Assembly: GCF_000586435.1 (NCBI RefSeq) | Contig: NZ_BAWH01000001.1 | Location: forward strand, 124,001-188,000 | Source: Psychrobacter sp. JCM 18901 | GTDB taxonomy: Bacteria > Pseudomonadota > Gammaproteobacteria > Pseudomonadales > Moraxellaceae | Direction: 5' to 3' | DNA length: 64,000 nucleotides | Shown here: piece by piece, positions 51,441-61,257 of the stretch | Layout of the letters: each line of letters starts with the position of its first letter | How positions within the stretch are numbered: the stretch's first letter is position 1 | Program-made: the position numbers and the translations under genes | The notes under the pieces: model-generated | What the model saw: only the letters and a program-made list of their open reading frames with translations | Databases searched by the model: none | What the model was told of the DNA's origin: nothing

Positions 51441-53194
51441 CTAGTTGGTCAAAATTGCCGCATCCGTTTCATCCAATTTGTCTTGTGTGGTTGGATTGGA
51501 CTCGATTACTTGTACAGGCAAATAACGTAATTGGAGCTTGATTGGCAAGTACTCTGGGAAATTCTCTGCCATATCATTAGTAATGAGCGTTTCAATCTGG
51601 CGTACGTCATATGAACTCGGCAAAGTCTCTCCACGTACGATTGCTCGCACCACTTGGTTCTCTTCTGAGGTATCAAACTGCGTATTGGTCAATACATTGC
51701 CTTGGTCGATAAAGTAGTTGTTGATGGTTTCTTTGACACTACTCTCAAATACTTGCTGCTTGGCATTGGTCTGTAGGTTGATAGTCAAGTAGCACCTAGG
51801 CCGCCAAGTAGCAACAAGGTCACAGCATTCCGCTGCAAAAAAAGTCAGATAGGTATTGGACTTATAATCGTCATCGACCAAACGACGGAAGCCTAATACC
51901 CACAATACAAGCGCATTGGTAAACTGGATAGCAAGAATGTTGGTCGCTGCCAATAATAGCGCGCCAAGCCCGAGTTGCATCTCACCATTGGCGAGCAAGA
52001 TACCACTCGCAGCCAGTGGTGGTACTAAGGCTGTGGCAACTGCAACGCCAACAACAGCAACCGAGAGATGCGGAGATACCATCGCATACGCACCAGCCGT
52101 GCCACCTGCTAAGGCAATCATCAAATCCATGGAAGTAGGCTGGGTGCGAGATAGGATTTCTGCCGTTAGCGGTTGGTCTTTATGTAGCCAACCAACGATA
52201 AAGCCGACCAATACCACCAATGAGACACCGATAATAACGGTAAAGAGCGACTTACGTAGCAGTGGCATACGGTGATCGATAATCGCTAGGGCTATACCCG
52301 TGATAGGACCTAGCATCATCGCAACCAGCATCGCTCCGATGACTACGGCTGCTGAATTGGTCACTAGCCCATAACTGGCAATGATGGCAGACAAAATGTT
52401 CATGATGAAGTACATCTTGCTGGGCAGGGCGTTCGCCTCAATCCTAACCCGTACTTCTGGGTAATCTACCTTTTGATTGCTGAATTGCTCGGCGACAAAT
52501 TGCTTATAAGACTCAAGTTTGGCTTCTTTTTCCTCTTGAACCTCATCTTCGTCACTTTCACCTTGAGACTTTTGAGCGTCGCTGTCTTCTACATCGGTGT
52601 CTTTACTTTGACTTTTATCTTCTGAATTATTCTCTTGATTGTCATCATCGCGACTAGATTCATTTTTTTGTCTTTTGTTGATTGGCTGTTTTGTTATCTG
52701 ATGACTGTGCTGCGATGTTTGTGTCATCAGCAGGGTCATCGGCAGTGTCGTCTTCTGCTTCTACCGTTACTTCAGCACCACTATCATCTTGAGCACTTTT
52801 TTTCTGTTATTTCTGCCGTATCCGACTGGAAGAAATCGGACTTTTCTTTCGCTTCTATAGTTTCTGACTCTGCAACCTCTGATGCTTCAGTATTTGATTG
52901 TGACTCAGGTTCTGTCGACTCCAATGTTGCTACGACCACATCGTCACTGATGGTTTCCATCGTTATCTCGGCGTCAGGTGGCTGCGCACATTCAGTGTCT
53001 ACTTCGGAGTCTGTTTTGCTATCTGTATCAGTCGATTGCTTGTGTTGATTGTCTTCGCTTTCATCATTGTCTACAGCGGCATCATCAACTACTGGGTCAA
53101 TTGTTGCGTCTTGATTTTGAGAAGCGTCAGTAGTGATTGGTGAATCTTTTTGATCCACTGAGTTATGCGCAGTGTTTTTTTCAGATGAGGACAT
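51441..53194 (-). CDS. DUF389 (TIGR00341) membrane protein with acidic N-terminal tail (four frameshifts)
   Basis: The first 200 or so residues, from ATG 53194, are highly acidic and Ser/Thr-rich (for example TDTDSKTDSEVDTE), with almost no hydrophobic residues. The membrane domain follows: about six helices with NSAAVVIGAMLVAMMLGP and AVATALVPPLAASGILL, the DUF389 hallmark. The frame breaks at T7 52797-52803 and T7 52663-52669. A self-cancelling pair at A7 51837-51843 and 51784-51790 garbles one helix; corrected, it reads LQRNAVTLLLLGGLGATLTI. The corrected length is about 584 residues. Function unknown; a transport or signalling role is only speculation. Confidence 0.8.
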
Positions 53195-53470
53195 AGCAGA
53201 TGGCGTTCTTAGTAGAGAAAGAAAGTCATTATTGTAATGATAAATAGATAAAGATATAGGAGATTCTTGAAAATTATAAAAAAGAGTAGAGAGGAGATGG
53301 AAGTAAGAACTGATGTTTCTTATGATTAAGTCTAAAACCTTAATAATAGCATGGTTTTTATTCTAAAGTCATTCAATATAGATGCTACAATGGTTCACGG
53401 TAAATACTTACTTTTTTTGTGGAATTGAGGTTAAATATATTATATCCACAATAAAGATAAGGAATAACTT

Positions 53471-53683
53471 ATGAACTGGCCATTATTTTCTGTCATATAC
53501 TCAATGACAGCCACCGTGACTATTGGGCTTTTTATGATCGGCGCTCTCGTTACAGGGTTCGATGAGATATTTCATATTCAAATAGCAGTAGGATTGGGTG
53601 TTTTAGCTTCAATACCTGCAGGATTATTCTTTACCAAAAAAATTGGTAGTATTACTGGAAATGAGGAAGGCTATAAAACATAA
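53471..53683 (+). CDS. Small two-helix membrane protein
   Basis: A 70-residue protein with two membrane helices (about 7-29 and 36-55) and a short charged tail (FFTKKIGSITGNEEGYKT). AAGGAATAACTT precedes the ATG. Similar small proteins in other proteobacteria are often mislabelled CTP synthetase; real CTP synthase is a large soluble enzyme, so that name would be wrong. It is a single gene with its own terminator. Function unknown. Confidence 0.7.
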   Translation: MNWPLFSVIYSMTATVTIGLFMIGALVTGFDEIFHIQIAVGLGVLASIPAGLFFTKKIGSITGNEEGYKT

Positions 53684-53730
53684 AGTCGAACAGTATTATC
53701 GATATGAAGTGGAACCACTATCAGTAAACA

Positions 53731-53760
53731 AAAAAAGACCTCAATATTGAGGTCTTTTTT
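53731..53760. terminator. Bidirectional terminator between the small membrane protein and the L,D-transpeptidase
   Basis: AAAAAAGACCTCAAT (53731-53745) is the exact inverse complement of 53746-53760, with T and A tails for both convergent genes. Confidence 0.85.
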
Positions 53761-53817
53761 GTCATCATTAGAATTATTTGCTAACTAGCACCGAAGCTAG
53801 ATTTACTGAGGTTCGAT

Positions 53818-55222
53818 TTATTGAAGTTCGACAACCGCGCCATTTTCGATGTTGGCATAAACTTCTAACACATCCCAGTTGGTCAAACGAACACAACCTG
53901 CTGAGCCTTGACGACTGATACCTTCAGGTACTGGTGAGCCATGTAAACCGTAAGAAGGCTTAGATAATCCCATCCAAACGACACCGACTGGGTTGTTTGG
54001 TCCTGGTGCTATCATATGAACTTTCTTTTGAGCGCCTTCACCGACGGTTGACTTATACCAAGGCATTTTTACTTTATTGATAATTTTGAACGTACCTTTT
54101 GGAGATGGTGTGGCATCGCTACCAACGGTCGTCGGATAAGTAGCAACCAATTTGTCACCATTGTAGGCATACAGTGTTTTGTCGGCTTTGTTGGCGACTA
54201 CGCGATTGATACGTTGGTTCAGCTTGTCACGAGTATTTAGCACCGTGATAGTCTCGCCAACAGCGTACTTTTTATTTTTGTTGAGTTTGTCTAAGTAACG
54301 TACATCCATATGGAAACGTTCACCTAGCATCTCTTTGATATCTTGATAATAAAGACCCTTCATTTTTGACTTCGCTTCTGAACCAGAAGGCGTGGTCGCA
54401 AAATTGGTATTGATATCGTCTGCGGTCAACGTATAAGTGACCAGTACAGGTTTGTTCGCAGGGATGTTTTTAACCAAGGCATCCCAAGTTTTTTTGATCC
54501 ATTTTACCAGTCGCTGGCAAGCCTTTCATCGTTTGGAAGTTAACAAGGGCTTTTTTTGCTGTTCATGCCCCAACCACCATGATAGGACCAGGAGAAGCAT
54601 GGTTCCAATCGAGCAGCGCCTGCATTTTGATGGTCATCGCTGAGTTGACTTTCATATTAGGTGACCAGACAGCACCATTCACTTGCTTAGCATAGTTCGA
54701 CAAGTTCAGCGTTGTGTGCTTCTTACCATCCTTGTCTTCGATGTTTTTGATGGTTGGATCATCGCTAAAGTCTTGACGCTTCTCACTCTCTGGTAACTCA
54801 AAAGCGAGTGGATCAGACGAGTCGATAGATGATAGGTCGCTAGGCGCCGCGACGGCTTGACCTTCACTAATGTCATCATTGCGGTCAGCTTGCTCATCTT
54901 TACGCGTTAGTTCTGCTGCACTCATATTATCAGCAACTGGGGCTGGCACGTTTTGGTTGGCTTCTTGCTTATTATTGATAAGCTGGTTCATGCTGTCGAC
55001 TGGTTTCGCTTTCTCTGTATTTAACTGTACAGTAGCAGCGCCATCTGAGCGACTACGGTTTTCTTGCACATTAAGGCTAACCTTTTTGGCAAGACCTGGC
55101 ATAGCGTCAGCCGTGCGTACTGGCAATGTGCGAGTACTATCGGCAGGTGCAGCAAGTGCGGCTACACTAGCACTTACAGCTGCGATAGATATGGCAGTAA
55201 TAATTGGCTTTATTTTCATCAT
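53818..55222 (-). CDS. L,D-transpeptidase (YkuD family) with peptidoglycan-binding domain (two frameshifts)
   Basis: A Sec signal peptide (PIITAISIAAVSASVAALAA) is followed by a disordered Asp/Gln-rich linker, a peptidoglycan-binding-like helical domain (SAMTIKMQALLDWNHASPG) and a YkuD catalytic domain: KADKTLYAYNGDKLVATYP, then HGSPVPEGISRQGSAGCVRL with the catalytic His and Cys (SxGCxR). The frame breaks at T7 54551-54557 and T7 54489-54495. Shortening both restores GWGMNSKKALVNFQTM and DQKTWDALVKNIPANK. The corrected length is about 468 residues. It would cross-link peptidoglycan or attach proteins to it in the periplasm. Confidence 0.88.
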
Positions 55223-55452
55223 ATTGAGTCACTTGTGGTTGCTACTAATGCGGCTATTATGCGCATAATTTGATTGCATCGCAAACTTTTGACACATCTT
55301 TTTGCATTTAAGACTTGCCAAACGTCAACTGCTGACGTATTCGCTACAGTTGGGTAATAATTTAACCAAGGTGTGTATGGCGTCGTGCTCGATTCTTACG
55401 CAAACTGTCCATTATTCGCACTATTTTTTTGTGCAAGTAAAAATGACAGTTA

Positions 55453-55482
55453 TTGGCGCTACTAGAGGTTTACGTCTATAAT
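55453..55482 (+). promoter_or_regulatory. Likely promoter of prmB
   Basis: TTGGCG (55453-55458) and TATAAT (55477-55482) are 18 bases apart, 82 bases before the prmB ATG. It is the main feature of the 341-base divergent gap 55223-55563, which holds no gene. Confidence 0.45.
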
Positions 55483-55563
55483 GTATGACTGAATTTTATT
55501 TAATATAACGATTTTTAGCAAAAAGCAATTTAACCCGCTAGCAGTTAATCCACAAGGTGCGAT

Positions 55564-56736
55564 ATGTCAGAAGACCAAACAATGAGTGCAGAAGAGTTTC
55601 AAAGCCAATACTTCAACGATGAGTCTGAAGGCTTAGACGGTGAGATGGAGTATGATTTAGAGACTGGACTTCTTGGTGAGCACGATGAATTTGCTAACTT
55701 ACATTTAGAGCTAAACGAAGCACGTGAGCAGCTCGTCAGTATTCGCGACTTTATTCGTTTTTCAGTCACGCAGCTGCGTAACTATGACGTTGTTGTTGCA
55801 CAAGGCACGACCGATGAGTTTGCAGAAGCGTCAGCCATTGTCTTGCATTCTTTGTCTCTCGATTGGTCTGCCAATGAGCAGATTTTAGACTGTCGTTTGA
55901 CCACGTCTGAAAAGCAGTTGGTACTAGGGCTGTTAGAAGAGCGTATCGCTGAACGTAAGCCGTTAAGTTATTTGATTAACTTGTCGTACTTCTGCGATTT
56001 GCCTTTTTATGTTGATGAGCGTGTTCTTATCCCTCGTTCACCGATTGCAGAGTTGATTCGTCAGCAGTTCCATCCGTACTTTGAAGTTACCGAGTTGGCC
56101 AAACCACTGGGTGTCAGTCCGAACGAAAAGTCAGCGGTATTTTATGACCATGGCCTAGATGTGAAGCAGTTGTCGCAGCCTGAGCGTATCTTGGACTTGT
56201 GTACTGGCTCTGGCTGTATCGCTATCGCGCTTGCTACTCGTTTCGTTGATGCGTTGGTCGATGCCGTTGATATCGATAAAGGCGCATTAGAAGTAGCAAT
56301 GGTCAATGTCGATCATCATGACCTTGGTCATCAAGTAAACGTAATCGAGTCTGATTTGTTTGCCAAGATACCTGCTGAGAACCAGTATGAGCTTATCGTC
56401 ACCAATCCGCCGTATGTAGACGCTGCTATCATGGCAGATTTGCCGCCTGAGTTTTTATACGAACCTGAGCATGCACTAGCAGCTGGCCAAGATGGCTTAG
56501 ATTTGGTACATCGTATCTTATTTGAAGCACCAGATTACCTTAGCCCAGATGGGTTGTTGATCTGTGAAGTAGGTGACAGCGAATGGGCGCTAAAACAAGC
56601 CTATCCTGAAATCCAATTTGATTGGTTGAAGTTTGCACATGGCGGTCATGGTGTCTTTGCGATTACCTATGATGAGTTAGTCTCAAACCGTCAATTGTTT
56701 GCCTCTTATGTTCAGCTATTAGATAGCCTTCAATAG
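55564..56736 (+). CDS. prmB: Ribosomal protein L3 N5-glutamine methyltransferase
   Basis: PrmB methylates a glutamine of ribosomal protein L3. The SAM-binding motif ILDLCTGSGCIAIALATRF and the catalytic NPPY in LIVTNPPYVDAAIM are present, followed by EVGDSEWALKQAYPEI. YFCDLPFYVDERVLIPRSP is the substrate-side motif shared by PrmB. Length is 390 residues, above E. coli PrmB (310), because of an acidic N-terminal arm of about 50 residues and an insert near 56090-56160. It is upstream of aroC, a common arrangement. Confidence 0.92.
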   Translation: MSEDQTMSAEEFQSQYFNDESEGLDGEMEYDLETGLLGEHDEFANLHLELNEAREQLVSIRDFIRFSVTQLRNYDVVVAQGTTDEFAEASAIVLHSLSLDWSANEQILDCRLTTSEKQLVLGLLEERIAERKPLSYLINLSYFCDLPFYVDERVLIPRSPIAELIRQQFHPYFEVTELAKPLGVSPNEKSAVFYDHGLDVKQLSQPERILDLCTGSGCIAIALATRFVDALVDAVDIDKGALEVAMVNVDHHDLGHQVNVIESDLFAKIPAENQYELIVTNPPYVDAAIMADLPPEFLYEPEHALAAGQDGLDLVHRILFEAPDYLSPDGLLICEVGDSEWALKQAYPEIQFDWLKFAHGGHGVFAITYDELVSNRQLFASYVQLLDSLQ

Positions 56737-56814
56737 ACAGATATTAGGTTAAATAGACGTCGGCTTCATGAGCCGAAACTATAAGCAACAACTACAATCA
56801 CTCATTACAAGCAG

Positions 56815-56820
56815 TATAAT
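56815..56820 (+). promoter_or_regulatory. Possible -10 element upstream of aroC
   Basis: TATAAT, 62 bases before the aroC start, has no clear -35. A short CGGCT/AGCCG hairpin lies at 56761-56775. Confidence 0.3.
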
Positions 56821-56881
56821 TAATAACCATGAGTGATTGGTCAAATAGTCATCAGTAGCGTTTACTTGTTTAAGGACAGTT

Positions 56882-57984
56882 ATGGCAGGCAATAGTATTG
56901 GGCAGGTTTTTACGGTTACCACTTGCGGTGAGTCGCATGGGGCAGGCCTTATGGCCATCGTTGATGGCGTACCACCAGGTTTAGCATTATCTGCAGAAGA
57001 CCTACAAGTAGATTTGGATCGTCGCAAACCGGGTACGTCTAAGTATTCAACCCAGCGCCGTGAATCTGATGAAGTTGAGATTATCTCTGGCGTATTTGAA
57101 GGCAAAACCACAGGTACGTCTATCGGTTTATTGATTCGCAATACCAATCAAAAATCTAAAGACTATAGCGATATCAAAGATACTTTCCGTCCTGGACACG
57201 CTGACTATACTTATAGTATGAAATATGGCTTCCGTGACTATCGTGGTGGCGGTCGTTCGTCAGCGCGTGAGACGGCCATGCGTGTAGCGGCTGGTGCTAT
57301 CGCCAAGAAATACTTGCAAGAACGTCTGGGCGTGCAAATTCGTGGTCACGTGACTCAGATTGGCAATGAGCATAGTAATGTCTTAGACCCAAGCCAAATT
57401 GACTGGGAATTCGTAAATAGCAATCCGTTCTTTTGTGCAGACAAAGAAGCGATTGGCCGTTTTGAAACCTTGATTGATAACTTGCGCCGTGAAGGCACTA
57501 GCTGTGGCGCGCGCCTTGATATCATTGCGAGCGGTGTACCAGTAGCTTAGGTGAGCCAGTATTTGATCGTTTAGATGCAGATATTGCTCATGCGATGATG
57601 AGTATCAATGCGGTCAAAGGCGTCGAGATTGGCGATGGGATGGCGGTGGCAGGTCAATTTGGACATAGCGCTCGTGATGAGCTGACGCCAGATGGGTTTG
57701 CAGCCAACCATGCTGGCGGTGTCTTGGGCGGTATCTCATCAGGTCAAGATATCCGTGTGAGTATTGCTTTAAAACCAACGTCTAGCATTACTACTGCTGG
57801 CAAGAGCATTAACACTCAAGGTGAAGCAGTTGATATGCTGACTAAGGGTCGTCATGATCCTTGCGTTGGTGTGCGTGCTACGCCTATTGCCGAAGCGATG
57901 CTAGCGATTGTAGTGCTTGATCACTATCTGCGTCACCGTGGTCAAAACGCCGACGTGAAGCCGCCAGTACAATCGATTACTTAG
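56882..57984 (+). CDS. aroC: Chorismate synthase (one frameshift)
   Basis: AroC is the last step of the shikimate pathway. The N-terminus [20 protein letters not shown] is the family signature 1, [14 protein letters not shown] and [20 protein letters not shown] follow. The frame breaks near 57544-57547, where one lost G restores [20 protein letters not shown]. The second frame continues [12 protein letters not shown] and ends with signature 3, [17 protein letters not shown]. The corrected length is about 367 residues. AAGGACAGTT precedes the ATG. Confidence 0.94.
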
Positions 57985-58005
57985 TATTTTTGTCGTAGAG
58001 TAATC

Positions 58006-58056
58006 AGCCCTTTGTTGTTTCTAGTAGTTTAATACTATACAACAAAGGGCTTTTTT
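58006..58056. terminator. Rho-independent terminator after aroC
   Basis: AGCCCTTTGTTGT (58006-58018) and ACAACAAAGGGCT (58039-58051) form a perfect 13-bp stem with a 20-base loop, followed by six T. It also lies beyond the stop of the convergent 66-residue gene. Confidence 0.85.
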
Positions 58057-58116
58057 ATGTCCAAATAAAATACAGGTGTTACTTAAATATAATTAACGCG
58101 TTGAGCGAACAAGATA

Positions 58117-58317
58117 TCAGGCTGCCAGTTGATACTCATCAATAGCCACACACTGCTGATGTCGAAATACCAATAACAACCGGTGACTAGGAATCGCTAG
58201 CCAATGTCCAAACTCAATACTATCGACGCCTTGGCTCGTTAATGTCTGTGTACAGTGATGACGGCTAAGGCCGATTAGGCTCTTGACGATAGGGTTATCC
58301 GTTAATTGATGTGACAT
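58117..58317 (-). CDS. Small hypothetical protein (66 residues)
   Basis: I do not recognise this family. It begins MSHQLTDNPIVKSLIGLSRH and contains two His/Arg/Leu segments (HRLLLVFRHQQCVAIDEYQ), no membrane helix and no signal peptide. An AGGAG sits about ten bases before the ATG. Codon use looks like that of its neighbours. It lies 130 bases downstream of creC on the same strand and could be co-transcribed with it. Real but unassigned is my best guess. Confidence 0.5.
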   Translation of the reverse strand: MSHQLTDNPIVKSLIGLSRHHCTQTLTSQGVDSIEFGHWLAIPSHRLLLVFRHQQCVAIDEYQLAA

Positions 58318-58447
58318 AGATTTTCTACTCCTAATTTACTTTACGAATTTGACGGTTCAATAGATCCTAGTGCTATCGTAAAACAATGAAGTAGAAATCC
58401 TGTGTAGTCATGATGGAAAGTTGATGAACTGCTATAAGTGTTTATTT

Positions 58448-60229
58448 TCAAGCTAAGGGCAAGGTAATACTAACCATCACACCAGAACGCTGGTTTTTAC
58501 CAGTATCAGCGGCTTTATCATCGTTGGCATGGACATTATTGATGGCTACCTGACCGCCATGGTGCTCAATGACTTGCTTTACTAAAGTGAGTCCAAGACC
58601 AGTACCTTTTTTAAGCGTATTACTATTATGGTCAGTTTGCCTCAGCTCAGTCGTTGGATCTGCCGACTCTGTATTTAGATCATTACTATCTGTGTGATTC
58701 GTTGTTTGTTCCGTTGCTTGAGCTGATGGTTGGCTTTGATGAGACAAGCTAAAGTAACGCTCAAATGCTTTTGCGACAGCATATTCGGGTAGCAGCTTAC
58801 CATCATTGAATATATCGATAGTGATGGTTCGAGCAGTGCTATGCAATGAAATCTCAACGATACGACTTGCAAAGTGTATTGCATTATCAAGCACATTTTG
58901 CAGTACCTGTATTAACCAAAATTGGTCAGCATACACACTAGTCGATGCCAGTACTTCTACTGGCAAGTTTGCAGTATTGGTCACATTCTTATTATCAATA
59001 TATATATCAATAGGGTATAGATTCTGCTGTTGCTGCTTGGCCGTATTATCTCTGATCAAACTTTGCAAAAGCGGTAATAGGGGAGTCAGTTGTCGGTTGA
59101 GCTTAAAGGTAGGCTGTTCTATTTTAGCCAGCAACAGAAGTCGGTCGATAAGCTGTTGCAATTTTACGCTTTGCTCACCAACCGTCTCAATGAGCATCTG
59201 CCGATCTTCATTATCCAGTTTATTGCCATCTAGTCCATCGTCCTCTAATAGCTCGCTACTGGCACGTATGGCGGTCAAAGGGCTTTTTAGCTCGTGGGTC
59301 AAAGTATGGACATAATCAGTGACATAAGCACGATTTTCGAGTCGATGCTTCATGGTCTCGATAGTATCTGTCAGGCTGTTTAATTCATGACCCAGATAGA
59401 AATAGGGCTTTTTAGTGTCTTCTGCCAGCGCGCTAGTATATTGAGTCACCAAGGTAATGCTCTGCTTGAGCCACCATGCTACTAGACCTGCCAGTATAAG
59501 GGCAGCGATGCTGATAAGTAGTGCGGTGATAAGCATGCGGTTACGTGTGTCATCTAAATAAGGCAATACGCTAGCGACAGGCTTACCGACACTGACCACA
59601 CCGATGATATCTCCAGACGAATTTTTGATGGGCTGAGCCACATACATGACCGAACCATCGCGCCGCTGATAGTCTCGCAGCGTGCTTCTTGCACCGTATT
59701 GTCCTTTTAAGGTGAGATAAACATCGTTCCAGCGTCCATAGTTCTGCCCTTCATTATTATCAGGTTTGGGCAGGGAGTCATAAATGACGATGCCGCTACT
59801 ATCTGTCACATATACGCGAAAGCTACTGTAGCTTTTGGTTCGATCGACAGGACTGAGTGTTTCGTCCATCGCTGGCATGCCGACAAATGCAGCATCAAGT
59901 TGCGCTTGATACTCTTCATCATAGAGCTGCCCTGTAGATAACGGCACCTGTAGACTGGCCGCGAGTAATTTACTGGTGTCTAGTAGCGTGTCTTCGATGA
60001 CTTGCTGCGCGGTTGGCTTGACGTAGCCAAACAACTGAGTAAACACCACCACGCCGCATATGACGAGCACCAACGCAACGGCTAGCCAAATCCTAAAAAA
60101 TATACTTAAATTGAGCAGTCGTTTGCGTTTAGGGGTTTGCTGAGCAGTACCAATAGGATGCAGTTTGGCATACCAATTGCTTTGGTCATTATGAATATCA
60201 TTCTCAGCAGGATTGGTTTTATTATTCAT
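58448..60229 (-). CDS. creC: Sensor histidine kinase CreC
   Basis: The cytoplasmic N-tail is followed by a first membrane helix (IWLAVALVLVICGVVVF), a periplasmic sensor domain with YGRWNDVYLTLKGQYGARST and SVMYVAQPIKN, a second helix (LITALLISIAALILAGLVAW), HAMP-like region, H-box ALTHELKSPLTAIRASSELL and an ATPase domain (LQNVLDNAIHFAS, GTGLGLTLVKQVIEHHGG). The sensor domain strongly resembles E. coli CreC. A Gln/Thr/Ser-rich insert lies inside the ATPase domain near 58640-58740, unusual for the family. Length is 593 residues, against about 474 in E. coli. It starts 16 bases after creB. Confidence 0.9.
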   Translation of the reverse strand: MNNKTNPAENDIHNDQSNWYAKLHPIGTAQQTPKRKRLLNLSIFFRIWLAVALVLVICGVVVFTQLFGYVKPTAQQVIEDTLLDTSKLLAASLQVPLSTGQLYDEEYQAQLDAAFVGMPAMDETLSPVDRTKSYSSFRVYVTDSSGIVIYDSLPKPDNNEGQNYGRWNDVYLTLKGQYGARSTLRDYQRRDGSVMYVAQPIKNSSGDIIGVVSVGKPVASVLPYLDDTRNRMLITALLISIAALILAGLVAWWLKQSITLVTQYTSALAEDTKKPYFYLGHELNSLTDTIETMKHRLENRAYVTDYVHTLTHELKSPLTAIRASSELLEDDGLDGNKLDNEDRQMLIETVGEQSVKLQQLIDRLLLLAKIEQPTFKLNRQLTPLLPLLQSLIRDNTAKQQQQNLYPIDIYIDNKNVTNTANLPVEVLASTSVYADQFWLIQVLQNVLDNAIHFASRIVEISLHSTARTITIDIFNDGKLLPEYAVAKAFERYFSLSHQSQPSAQATEQTTNHTDSNDLNTESADPTTELRQTDHNSNTLKKGTGLGLTLVKQVIEHHGGQVAINNVHANDDKAADTGKNQRSGVMVSITLPLA

Positions 60230-60245
60230 AAACTAGCAGCCACTG

Positions 60246-61025
60246 TTAAGCGGGACATAATGCGTAACCCAGTCCGCGATGCGTATGGATGACATCGACA
60301 TTAGCATCTACCATAGCAAGCTGTTTACGAATTGATTTGATATGACTGTCTATAGTGCGTGCCAAACGGTGATCAGGATAGTCGCTTACTGCGCTAAGCA
60401 ACTGCTCACGGCTAAAAACTTGCTGCGGTGCTTGTAATAACGTCAGCAAAATTTTGCGTTCTGTATTGCTAAGCTCAAGCTTTTGCTCTTGCCACGTTAA
60501 TGAATAGTTCAGCGGTTGATAATGCCAAACGCCAGATTGGTTCTCAAACGTTAACGCTTGTCCTGAAAGATTATTCGAGGAAGTAGTATCAGTACTTTCA
60601 TCTGAGTTTATGGTATGAGAGCCTGACTGCTGAATCAGCTGTTCACGTCGCCAAATGGCTTTTAAACGCGCGACCAACTCACGTGGACTAAAGGGTTTGG
60701 CGCAATAGTCGTCACCGCCCATCTCCAACCCCAAAATCCGATCGACCTCATCGCTACGCGCGGTCAAAAACACGATAGGCAAATCTTTTAAGGCGTCGAT
60801 ATCAGGTGTATGACGTATTTGTTGACATAGGCTCAAGCCGTCACCATCTGGCAGACCGACATCCATAATGATCGCCGATAGATCTTGTGCTTCATGACTA
60901 TGCAGCATGGGTAACACGCTACTGGCATTATCTAGCCAAGTTATCTGCCAGCCTTCGCGCTTGCAGGTAACCTTAAGCGACATCGCGATCGCAGGATCAT
61001 CTTCTACCAGTAAAATATGGGTCAT
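60246..61025 (-). CDS. creB: Response regulator CreB
   Basis: An OmpR/PhoB-type regulator partnered with CreC. The receiver domain has LLVEDDPAIAMS, the phospho-acceptor in IIMDVGLPDGDGLSL, FLTARSDEVDRILGLEMGGD and the Lys in AKPFSPREL. The CreB-like EVDRILGLE motif is clear. A linker of about 45 residues is longer than in E. coli CreB and precedes the winged-helix DNA-binding domain (LSNTERKILLTLLQAPQQVF, RTIDSHIKSIRKQL, THRGLGYAL). Length is 259 residues. It is first in the creBC operon. In E. coli CreBC responds to carbon source and envelope state. Confidence 0.9.
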   Translation of the reverse strand: MTHILLVEDDPAIAMSLKVTCKREGWQITWLDNASSVLPMLHSHEAQDLSAIIMDVGLPDGDGLSLCQQIRHTPDIDALKDLPIVFLTARSDEVDRILGLEMGGDDYCAKPFSPRELVARLKAIWRREQLIQQSGSHTINSDESTDTTSSNNLSGQALTFENQSGVWHYQPLNYSLTWQEQKLELSNTERKILLTLLQAPQQVFSREQLLSAVSDYPDHRLARTIDSHIKSIRKQLAMVDANVDVIHTHRGLGYALCPA

Positions 61026-61170
61026 AGTCTCTACATCGTCTTATAGGCTCAGTAAATTATCGTAGCACAAAACAGCAGACTGCTCTTGCTGCTACGAGTT
61101 AAATGGTGTGAAAAGTTAATGGAAAAATAAGGTATTAAGTGGACAGTTTGCGATGTGATCATTTTGATGC

Positions 61171-61209
61171 ATTTAAAAAAAAGGCCAGCTCAATGGGTAA
61201 GCTGGCCTT
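61171..61209 (-). terminator. Rho-independent terminator after the glycerophosphodiesterase gene
   Basis: On the minus strand AAGGCCAGCT (61209-61200) pairs with AGCTGGCCTT (61190-61181), followed by a run of T. It is 50 bases beyond the stop at 61258. Confidence 0.85.
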
Positions 61210-61257
61210 GGTAATAAAAACTAAGCGTGATTATCTATTAATAGACTAAGCGAAAAC

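Noticed and set aside
53471..53683. CTP synthetase as the name of the 70-residue protein
   Set aside because: CTP synthase is a soluble enzyme of more than 500 residues; this is a two-helix membrane peptide.
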